Source of the DNA: Thermoflexia bacterium
GTDB taxonomy: Bacteria; Chloroflexota; Anaerolineae; B4-G1; DUEL01
Direction: 5' to 3'
Length of the DNA: 61,905 nucleotides
NCBI GenBank assembly: GCA_011192125.1
Contig: DUEL01000001.1
Coordinates: 14,846 to 76,750, forward strand
The translations under genes and the position numbers were made by a program. The notes under the pieces were generated by a model, which saw only the letters and a program-made list of their open reading frames with translations, ran no database searches and had not been told where the DNA came from. This document shows, piece by piece, positions 56,479 to 61,905 of this stretch. Position 1 is the first letter of the stretch; each line of letters starts with the position of its first letter.

Positions 56479-57627
56479 CTATGCGGCGAGGAGGATCTCC
56501 CTAACCTGTCTGGCGTAGGCAGCGCTCTCGGCGTCGTCGGTGAGAAACTCGATTTCCTCCGGGTAGGTGACCCCAAGCCCCAGGGTGACGGCACGCGCGA
56601 TCTGTTCCTGTTCGAAGATCGGTCCCTGTTCCACCTCCGGCGTCGTACCGAACAGGCGAAGGATCGCTACGCCCACCGCATCCAGCGCAACCCGATCGGT
56701 TCCCGCCAGCACCACCTCGGCCGCGACCCGCTCTCCTCGGGCTGGCCCTCCACTGACGAACGCCTCCACCCCGTCCATCACCACCAGCGCGGGCTGGTAG
56801 GCGACGTTGGTCTCGGCGATCATTTTTCGCTGGTGCGGCGACCCATGCAGCTCCTGCATATAGTTGTAGCCGTCCGGTCCATACTTGGCCACCATCCCCA
56901 CCGAGTTCTTCAGAGACATCGTAAAATGCCCGCCGTACCGATGCGTCTTCAGGCAACAGGTTTGCACCACAACGTCCGCCTCCAGGATGGGTCGGGCGAA
57001 GAGGAAACCCCGTGACCAATGGCTGTCGGTCGGCTGGACCGGCACCCAATCATCTGCCTGCAGATCGTCCAGGACGACGGCCTCGAACTCCAACTCCGCC
57101 GCCAGATCGAACACCCCCTTCCGCTCCATCACCCGACGCGTGTCCCCCATCCCGCTTCGGTCGGCCACGGTGATGGATCGCGCGCCCATCTCCCACAGAG
57201 CCTCGACCAGTGTGCGGAGGACTTCGTTGTGGGTGGACCCGGGAGCCGGGTCGGCGCTGTTGAAGTTCGGCTTCAACAGTACGGCCTTCCCCTCCGCCGG
57301 ATTGATGCCGAGCAACGCCAGCGCGCGGCGCACGCCCTCCGCCCGGTCCGTCGTCTTCACGAAGGCGACCTGCACGCCGGTCGGCCGGACCGTCGGCTCG
57401 GACTTCGGGGTTGCTGCAGGAGTCGGACTCGGAGGGGCGGGCGTCGCCGAGGCATGTGACGGCGGGGGGAGTGTGGTCGGGCTCGCCGGTACCGTCGCCA
57501 ATCCGGTCTCCGGAACCACCTGCCGGCACGCCGCCAAATAGGGTACCAACCATCCCCAACCAGCCAGCATCGCCAGGCGGCCCAGGAAGGATCGGCGACT
57601 CATCAGCGAACCTGCTTCTCGGTGCAT
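56479..57627 (-). CDS. DUF362 domain lipoprotein with Tat-type signal
   Basis: A 382-residue protein. The N-terminus has the twin-arginine motif SRRSFLGRL, a hydrophobic stretch and lipobox (PYLAAC), then a Pro/Thr/Ser linker and a DUF362 domain (LLKPNFNSADPAPGSTHNEVL, VADRSGMGDTRRVME, CCLKTHRYGGHFTMSLKN). DUF362 proteins are uncharacterised; many bind iron-sulfur clusters, which fits Tat export of a folded cofactor protein, though here only a CC pair is obvious. ATG 57627 has GAGGAG eight bases upstream and a promoter at 57648-57676. Confidence 0.88.
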   Translation of the reverse strand: MHREAGSLMSRRSFLGRLAMLAGWGWLVPYLAACRQVVPETGLATVPASPTTLPPPSHASATPAPPSPTPAATPKSEPTVRPTGVQVAFVKTTDRAEGVRRALALLGINPAEGKAVLLKPNFNSADPAPGSTHNEVLRTLVEALWEMGARSITVADRSGMGDTRRVMERKGVFDLAAELEFEAVVLDDLQADDWVPVQPTDSHWSRGFLFARPILEADVVVQTCCLKTHRYGGHFTMSLKNSVGMVAKYGPDGYNYMQELHGSPHQRKMIAETNVAYQPALVVMDGVEAFVSGGPARGERVAAEVVLAGTDRVALDAVGVAILRLFGTTPEVEQGPIFEQEQIARAVTLGLGVTYPEEIEFLTDDAESAAYARQVREILLAA

Positions 57628-57647
57628 ATAGGCATCTCCTCGACCTC

Positions 57648-57676
57648 AGTATACTCCCAACGCCCGCTTCCAACAA
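57648..57676 (-). promoter_or_regulatory. Promoter of the DUF362 gene
   Basis: TTGTTG (57676-57671), 17 bases, TATACT (57653-57648) on the minus strand. Confidence 0.7.
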
Positions 57677-57900
57677 GTGGACGACGGCCGAAGAGAATCC
57701 GTAACAGATTCGTGGGTCGTAACGCCCCCGGCGGCCAAAAGCTGCGGCTGCGCGTCCTTCGGTAGCTCTTACCCCTTTTGGGGACAGGGGAAGCCTGACG
57801 AAAGCCCGGCTTTGACGCTCGGGAGAAAACTCCGTATCCTCTCCGTGGTGAAAAATGATGGATGTCCGAACCCGTGTCCGAAGATCAGGACCCGATCACC

Positions 57901-57928
57901 TTGTCAAAAAGGCCAAATCCGTTATAAT
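57901..57928 (+). promoter_or_regulatory. Promoter of tRNA-Pro
   Basis: TTGTCA (57901-57906), 16 bases, TATAAT (57923-57928), about ten bases before the mature 5' end. Confidence 0.85.
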
Positions 57929-57938
57929 AGGACCGCGC

Positions 57939-58016
57939 CGGGGCGTAGCGCAGTTCGGTTAGCGCGCACGGTTCGGGTCCGTGAGGTCAGCGGTTCAAAT
58001 CCGCTCGCCCCGACCA
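57939..58016 (+). tRNA. tRNA-Pro (anticodon CGG), CCA encoded
   Basis: A 78-base cloverleaf. The acceptor arm CGGGGCG pairs with CGCCCCG, followed by A73 and encoded CCA (58014-58016). The D arm is GCGC...GCGC, the anticodon arm CACGG-TTCGGGT-CCGTG with anticodon CGG, and the T arm AGCGG-TTCAAAT-CCGCT. It reads CCG codons, abundant in this GC-rich genome. A leading C1 is typical of bacterial proline tRNA. It has its own promoter and terminator. Confidence 0.97.
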
Positions 58017-58059
58017 AAAACGCGCACGGCTCGTGAGGTTCCCGAGCCGTGCGCGTTTT
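58017..58059. terminator. Bidirectional terminator after tRNA-Pro
   Basis: A perfect 17-bp stem AAAACGCGCACGGCTCG / its complement with a nine-base loop. T-runs on either strand let it serve the tRNA (plus) and the convergent TPR gene (minus). Confidence 0.93.
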
Positions 58060-58150
58060 ACTGAACGAAGGTGCGCTATACCAGTGTCACGGGCGCTGAA
58101 CCTCCCCCGCACCCTGGCAGCGCCGACGCTCGCTCCCCGTTCCCCCGGGC

Positions 58151-58741
58151 CTATTTTTTGCCGGACCGCTTCTTCAGCAACGCCTGGGCGTGCCGGGCAT
58201 AGACGGATCCAGGGAGGGCCTCAATAGCCGCCCGCAGGTGCCGGACGGACCGTTGGGTATCCCCCTGGCTGCGGTAGGCCACTCCCAGGTTGTAGTGAAC
58301 GGCCGCGGCCTGCTTGGGAGAGAGGCGCGGGGATGCCAGCACCCCCTCCAGCAGGGAGATAGCCTCCTCAAGCCGCCCTTCCAGGATCAGGGCTGCTCCC
58401 TGGTTCATCGCGATGACCTTCCGCCCGGGCACGTCCGGCCCCAGCCGCGACGCCAGATCGTAGATCTGCTCCGCCGCCCGGAACCGACCCGAACGGGCGA
58501 AAAGGTTGGCCAGGTCCACCAACAGCCGCGATCGCATCGTGATGAGGTAGAGGAGCAACACAAAGATGATCGGATCGATGCGCAGAAGACCTAGAAAGGA
58601 GAGCCCAGCCCCTACGACCGTGAGAACGACCGCCTCGATGACGAACTGAAAGGAGAAGTCCTCCCGCCGGATGAGCGCCAGCAGGCGGAAGATCAAAGCG
58701 TACGCCAGGCCGACCAGCAGCAGTAGTAACTCGTGCCTCAT
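58151..58741 (-). CDS. Membrane protein with TPR repeats
   Basis: A 196-residue protein. Three or so membrane helices fill the N-terminal 80 residues (LLLLLVGLAYALIFRLLALI, FVIEAVVLTVVGAGLSFLGLL, IIFVLLLYLI). The C-terminal 115 residues are TPR units (LLVDLANLFARSGRFRAAEQ, VHYNLGVAYRSQGDTQRSVRH). It is a membrane-tethered scaffold of unknown partners. It lies after the terminator of the ArsA operon, so it is probably a separate transcript. Confidence 0.75.
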   Translation of the reverse strand: MRHELLLLLVGLAYALIFRLLALIRREDFSFQFVIEAVVLTVVGAGLSFLGLLRIDPIIFVLLLYLITMRSRLLVDLANLFARSGRFRAAEQIYDLASRLGPDVPGRKVIAMNQGAALILEGRLEEAISLLEGVLASPRLSPKQAAAVHYNLGVAYRSQGDTQRSVRHLRAAIEALPGSVYARHAQALLKKRSGKK

Positions 58742-58754
58742 CACTCCACCGTTG

Positions 58755-58799
58755 AAAACGCCCGGCCCCTCCCGCCTCGACCGGGAGGCGCCGGGCAAC
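58755..58799 (-). terminator. Terminator of the ArsA operon
   Basis: On the minus strand GCCCGGCGCCTCCCG pairs with CGGGAGG-G-GCCGGGC, followed by GTTTTC. The stem is long and GC-rich with one bulge; the T-run is short. Confidence 0.75.
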
Positions 58800-58822
58800 C
58801 CCTCATCCGATCCCCAGCGCGA

Positions 58823-59797
58823 TCAGGCGAACAGCCGCTCCGCCGTCCGCTCCAGCATCTCCACGCCCTGCACCTCGGTCTCGAAGAGCGGAACCAACGC
58901 TCGCACGTCGGGGAAGAGTTTCCAGATCTGCTCCATATACTCCTTCTGCATCTCCATCCGGTTGCGGACGAACTCGGGCGGGTTCTCCCCCACCACCTCC
59001 GGCTCCAGCACCATGTTCACTACCACTCCGCCGACGGGAATGCCGAACTCGTTGAACCAGTTGATGAAACGGCGGATCACGGCGATGGGAAGGGCTTCCG
59101 GCAAGGTGACGAAGAAGAAAGCCGTCTTCTCCACATCGGTCAGCAACTCTTTGGCATGCTGCATCCGGTCCCGAAACCGAAGGAGATAATCCATCAAGGG
59201 ATCCTTCTCCTGCTTCTTCCTACTGTAGGAGAGGAGTTCCCGCAGGCTCATTGCCTCCTTCCGGCTCTGGACCATCTTGTTGACCCACATCGAATAGACG
59301 CTGGACATACCGAGCAGCCGGCGGGCGTTGGCGGTGGGGGCGGTGTCGAAGACGTAGACCTCGTAGGCGTCCTCGAACATGATGTCGATCATGTTCTCGA
59401 ACATCGCCGACTCCTCGAAGGCGGGGTTCATCGTGGCCGACTCGACGAACTCGTCCGCCTTCGTCTTGATGTCGGCATACTTCAGGAACCACTCGATCTT
59501 CTCCCGGATCTCCTTCTTCGACCGCTCGATGGTATCCCGGGTGTCGATCTCGTAGGCCCAGAGGTTCGGAACCCCTTCCACCGGGGTCTCCTTGCCGAAG
59601 ACATCCTGCCCCAGCAGGCCGGTGAGGGAGTGGACCGGGTTGGTGGAGGCCAGGAGGGTCCGTTTCCCCTGGCGGGCGAACCACAGAGCGGCCGCCCCGG
59701 CCATCACCGTCTTGCCCACGCCTCCCTTCCCGCCGAAGAAGGTGTACTTCAGACCCGGATGCTCCTCCACGAACTGGCGCATCGATTTCTCGATCAT
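58823..59797 (-). CDS. ArsA/Get3-family ATPase, copy A (switch I Asp replaced by Asn)
   Basis: A 324-residue cytosolic ATPase of the ArsA/Get3 group in the P-loop MinD class. The signature-lysine P-loop is FGGKGGVGKT (21-30). Switch I, STDPAH in Get3, reads STNPVHS with Asn53 (codon AAC, 59641-59639) in place of the catalytic Asp. Switch II is intact, VFDTAPT (148-152). Get3 delivers tail-anchored proteins; bacterial paired forms are poorly understood. The stop region of copy B overlaps its start by four bases, so the two are made together and may form a heterodimer. Confidence 0.9.
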   Translation of the reverse strand: MIEKSMRQFVEEHPGLKYTFFGGKGGVGKTVMAGAAALWFARQGKRTLLASTNPVHSLTGLLGQDVFGKETPVEGVPNLWAYEIDTRDTIERSKKEIREKIEWFLKYADIKTKADEFVESATMNPAFEESAMFENMIDIMFEDAYEVYVFDTAPTANARRLLGMSSVYSMWVNKMVQSRKEAMSLRELLSYSRKKQEKDPLMDYLLRFRDRMQHAKELLTDVEKTAFFFVTLPEALPIAVIRRFINWFNEFGIPVGGVVVNMVLEPEVVGENPPEFVRNRMEMQKEYMEQIWKLFPDVRALVPLFETEVQGVEMLERTAERLFA

Positions 59798-60774
59798 GCC
59801 GCACCTCCGAACATCGCCTCCGCCATCCGTTCGATCATCCCCAGCCCGGTCACATCCCGCTCAAACTCAGGGATGCGGGCCAGCACCTGGTCGCCGAAGA
59901 GCCGGTCGATCTCGGCCAGGTACTTCTTCTGCATCTCAATGCGGTGGCGAAGGTACTCCGGAATGTCCTGCTGCTCCAGTTCCGCCGGAAGCACCCGGTT
60001 GACGATGTAGCCAGAGATGGGGACCTGGTACTTGGCGAACAGATCGGCCGCCTTCAGGGTGTCCACCAGGACCATCTCCTCGGGAACCAGGACGAAGAAG
60101 AAGGCGGTCTTTTCCTTATCTGTCAGAATGCTGGAGGAGGTGCTGATCCGGTAGCGGATGTCCTGCAACTCGGCCAGGATCTTGTCCTCCTCCAGTTCGT
60201 CCTCACGCTGCAGGAGGGCAGCTACCTGAGCGTACTCCTGCATCTCCTCCCGCAGTTTGGTGATCTTCTCGATCCACTGGTCGTAGACGCTGGCCATGCT
60301 CAGGTAGTAGAGCGCGTGACCCAGCGGGACCAGATCGTAGATATAATAGTCGTACTCACCACTGAGGACGATGTCCACCACCTGATCGAAGATCGCGCTC
60401 TCCTCCATCGCGGGCTCGGCAGCGGCGGCCTGGATGTAGTCCTCGATCTCATCAGGGACCTTCTCCAGGCCGTACATATCCAGGATCTTCTGACGGATCT
60501 CCTCCTGATACTCCCGGATCCGCCGGTCGGCATCCACCTCCTGGGCAAAGAGGTTGGGCATGATCTCCACTGGCCCTTTGCCGAAGATGTCCCGCTGGAA
60601 GATGTCGGAGAGGGACGCCTGAGGGTCCACGGAGAAGACCAACACTTTGTAGCCCTGCTGGGCGAGCCAGTAGCCGGTGGCCGCTGAGAAGGTCGTCTTA
60701 CCCAGCCCGCCCTTGCCGCCGAACATGATGTAGCGCCGCTCGGGGTTCTCTTGGAAAATCCGTGCTAGGGACAA
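59794..60774 (-). CDS. ArsA/Get3-family ATPase, copy B (switch II altered)
   Basis: A 326-residue relative of copy A. The P-loop is MFGGKGGLGKTT (18-28). Switch I keeps Asp50 (SVDPQASLSD) but loses the His. Switch II, DTAPTGH in Get3, reads DLVPLGH (Asp147, with Thr, Ala and Thr lost). So the deviations complement those of copy A. Both copies share the C-terminal RMEMQKEYM/RIEMQKKYL and VxGxxMxER helices. Upstream are two small paralogous proteins and a thioredoxin-like protein. Confidence 0.9.
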   Translation of the reverse strand: MSLARIFQENPERRYIMFGGKGGLGKTTFSAATGYWLAQQGYKVLVFSVDPQASLSDIFQRDIFGKGPVEIMPNLFAQEVDADRRIREYQEEIRQKILDMYGLEKVPDEIEDYIQAAAAEPAMEESAIFDQVVDIVLSGEYDYYIYDLVPLGHALYYLSMASVYDQWIEKITKLREEMQEYAQVAALLQREDELEEDKILAELQDIRYRISTSSSILTDKEKTAFFFVLVPEEMVLVDTLKAADLFAKYQVPISGYIVNRVLPAELEQQDIPEYLRHRIEMQKKYLAEIDRLFGDQVLARIPEFERDVTGLGMIERMAEAMFGGAA

Positions 60775-60787
60775 CTTGGCCTCCTTT

Positions 60788-60880
60788 CAAGACGCAAGGC
60801 TCACGATGCAAGATGCAAGTAGAAGATGCACGTCCCCCCTTCTCCTACCGCTCTTGCCTCCTCCCTCTTGCCTCCTTCAC
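60788..60880. repeat. GATGCAA word-repeat tract
   Basis: Words GACGCAAG, GATGCAAG, GATGCAAG, GATGCACG, then inverted CTCTTGCCTCC copies, between copy B and the 92-residue protein. Confidence 0.7.
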
Positions 60881-61155
60881 GCCAACGCGTCGGTCAGGTC
60901 CCGCTCACGCAGCATCCGCCGCTTCCACGTGCTGATCTGCGGGACGACGTACGGGAGCAACCGGAGGGAGTAATAGGGTGGAAGAATGGGAATGCCCAGA
61001 AGGTCCCCCATCGTGATCAGGATGAACAGGTGCTCCATGCTCCCGCGGGTCTTCAGGGCAAAGCGGGCCATGTCGTGCCCGGCCATGCCATACAGGACGC
61101 TCTTCACCGCGTCGAACATGCTCCTCAGTTTACCTTTTGACGCTTTCTCCGCCAC
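60877..61155 (-). CDS. Small protein with IPILPPYY motif, copy 2
   Basis: A 92-residue protein, paralogous to the one at 61177-61482. The shared core is LLGIPILPPYYxLRLLPY followed by VP..xxWxRxMLRERDLT. The hydrophobic stretch lies within 50 residues of the C-terminus, so it could be a short membrane-inserting or re-entrant hairpin broken by prolines. No family is recognised. Start GTG 61155 has AAGGAGG upstream. Being next to a Get3-like ATPase pair, it is a candidate client or partner. Confidence 0.8.
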   Translation of the reverse strand: MAEKASKGKLRSMFDAVKSVLYGMAGHDMARFALKTRGSMEHLFILITMGDLLGIPILPPYYSLRLLPYVVPQISTWKRRMLRERDLTDALA

Positions 61156-61176
61156 GCTGACCTCCTTGACTAGTTT

Positions 61177-61482
61177 CTAGCCCAGTTCCTGGTCGAACAG
61201 TTCGGTCAGGTCCCGCTCGCGCAACATGCTTCGACGCCAGGCCTCGAACCGAGGCACGGCGTAGGGCAAAAGCCGCAGGGCATAGTATGGAGGAAGGATA
61301 GGGATCCCCAGCAGTTCGCCGAACACGATCAGCGTGAAGAGTCGGTCCACCTCCCCCCGCGCCTTGTCGAACTCCCGCACCCATTCGTAGATGGTCATCC
61401 CGTACAGGATGTCCCGCAGGGCACGTCTGACCTGCCGGAGGCGAGGGAGGAGGCTCTGCATCGTTCCCCACGCTTTTCCCAC
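61177..61482 (-). CDS. Small protein with IPILPPYY motif, copy 1
   Basis: A 101-residue paralogue of the 60877-61155 protein, with an extra basic N-terminus (LLPRLRQVRRALRDILYGM) and the same LLGIPILPPYYALRLLPY core and MLRERDLTELF end. The two clearly arose by duplication, as did the downstream ATPase pair. GTG 61482 shares its first base with the stop of the thioredoxin-like gene (TAGTG); ATG 61461 is an alternative start. Confidence 0.8.
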   Translation of the reverse strand: MGKAWGTMQSLLPRLRQVRRALRDILYGMTIYEWVREFDKARGEVDRLFTLIVFGELLGIPILPPYYALRLLPYAVPRFEAWRRSMLRERDLTELFDQELG

Positions 61483-61871
61483 TACCTGACCGTTCCGACC
61501 TCGTCGAGGGCTCGATTCAACGCCTCCTTATCCCAGCCGACGACTCGGTGACGCCCTTCCACGATAAAAGTGGGATAACGCCGAACGCGATACCGGATGG
61601 ACTTCCACAACCCTTCCGGCGATTGGGGATCGACTACCCGAACCTGCAGTCGGGAACCCCATTGATGGACCAAGCCGTCGATCCACGAAAGCAGCCGATG
61701 GAACTCCTCCAGGAACTCGGCCGGATACTCTTCGACCATCTCCCGACGCACCACTGCCCCGATCGCCGCGTCCATCAGTTGCTCACAATGCATACAGTGA
61801 CGGAAGGTGGTCGGAATATGGGCAATGACCTCAAGGCGGATCGTCCGCGCCGGGTCATTGGCGGTCGCCAT
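61482..61871 (-). CDS. Thioredoxin-fold protein with CMHC active site
   Basis: A 129-residue protein. FRHCMHCEQL gives the CxxC pair near residue 26, and RRYPTFIVEG is the cis-proline strand. The middle (residues ~45-80) is a helical insertion. No signal peptide is seen, so it acts in the cytosol. It is the first visible gene of the operon that ends with the paired ATPases, and it may control cysteine oxidation in its partners or carry a ligand. The promoter lies near or beyond the right window edge. Confidence 0.85.
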   Translation of the reverse strand: MATANDPARTIRLEVIAHIPTTFRHCMHCEQLMDAAIGAVVRREMVEEYPAEFLEEFHRLLSWIDGLVHQWGSRLQVRVVDPQSPEGLWKSIRYRVRRYPTFIVEGRHRVVGWDKEALNRALDEVGTVR

Positions 61872-61905
61872 TGGGCTCCCCTGCGGGCGTGGGGCGGATC
61901 GGACC
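61872..61905. other. Right edge, no gene seen
   Basis: Thirty-four bases remain after the thioredoxin-like start; GGGGAGCCCA upstream of the ATG is its only recognisable signal. Confidence 0.4.

Larger units (their letters stand above)
57628..57938. other. 311-base gap between DUF362 and tRNA-Pro
   Basis: It contains the DUF362 promoter (minus) and tRNA promoter (plus). Between them nothing codes convincingly; there is a TGTCCGAAC repeat motif near 57861-57880 that is shared with 44137-44265. Confidence 0.5.

Noticed and set aside
57939..58016. tRNA for another amino acid or a tmRNA fragment
   Set aside because: The cloverleaf is complete, anticodon CGG is unambiguous and C1 with A73 is typical of tRNA-Pro.

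Overview
The window is GC-rich, densely packed DNA from what looks like an anaerobic, probably thermophilic member of the Chloroflexota (Anaerolineae-like). I infer this from gene content and style: tungstate uptake plus a tungsten aldehyde:ferredoxin oxidoreductase, a molybdenum-storage-type protein, a 2-hydroxyacyl-CoA-dehydratase-type double-cubane protein, FTR/rubredoxin/glutaredoxin redox proteins, paired ArsA/Get3-like ATPases, and many short degenerate repeat tracts between genes. No rRNA or phylogenetic marker was placed, so the phylum is an inference. No phage, insertion sequence or CRISPR array is visible.

Layout. 1-4420 (minus): a selenium/sulfur operon, selD (a selenoprotein with an in-frame TGA), a cysteine desulfurase carrying an inserted palindrome, a DUF3343 Se/S-carrier-like protein, a double-cubane HgdB-like protein and the start of its activator ATPase. 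4512-6939 (plus, divergent): tupBCA tungstate transporter. 6982-8714: fabD and a FabL-type enoyl-ACP reductase. 9001-11046: molybdenum-storage-like protein, DUF134 regulator, TiaS-like domain protein. 11140-27171: a surface-glycan region (rfbD, two GT2, two GT4, a WbaP-type sugar transferase, galE, a GH5-like lipoprotein) interrupted by rnhB, GxxExxY, an M20/YgeY-like hydrolase, psuG, comEC and a PLC-like protein. 27180-31939: methyltransferase, heptad-repeat membrane protein, murJ-cmk-rluB. 32048-36065: TPR protein, comM, a large membrane protein. 36220-42353: a complete dipeptide/oligopeptide ABC importer whose binding protein appears circularly permuted. 42421-44071: ECF sigma factor with a partner, and trmD. 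44406-50814: metallophosphoesterase, SCP2 protein, iron alcohol dehydrogenase, an AT-richer DUF3800 gene with a candidate antisense small RNA, and AOR. 50922-54111: PEBP lipoprotein and a redox/zinc-ribbon cluster. 54189-56389: an IscS/IscU/TusA operon in which IscS has lost its PLP lysine. 56479-58059: DUF362 Tat lipoprotein and tRNA-Pro(CGG). 58151-61871: a TPR membrane protein and an operon of a thioredoxin-like protein, two paralogous small proteins and two ArsA/Get3-like ATPases.

Themes. Tungsten/molybdenum handling (tup, storage protein, AOR), selenium handling (Sec-SelD, Csd, DUF3343, YgeY-like) and iron-sulfur biology (DCCP, IscU, FTR, AOR) recur and plausibly serve one anaerobic redox lifestyle. 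A second theme is repeat biology: many intergenic gaps hold a tract of a 7-9 base word repeated imperfectly, often with an inverted arm, and several tracts (and one 32-base palindrome) lie in frame inside or at the ends of genes.

Strongest leads: the permuted substrate-binding protein (38525-40225), the lysine-less IscS beside IscU (54463-56324), the ArsA pair with complementary motif losses (58823-61871), the antisense RNA candidate at the DUF3800 gene (48854-48957), and coding capture of repeat tracts.
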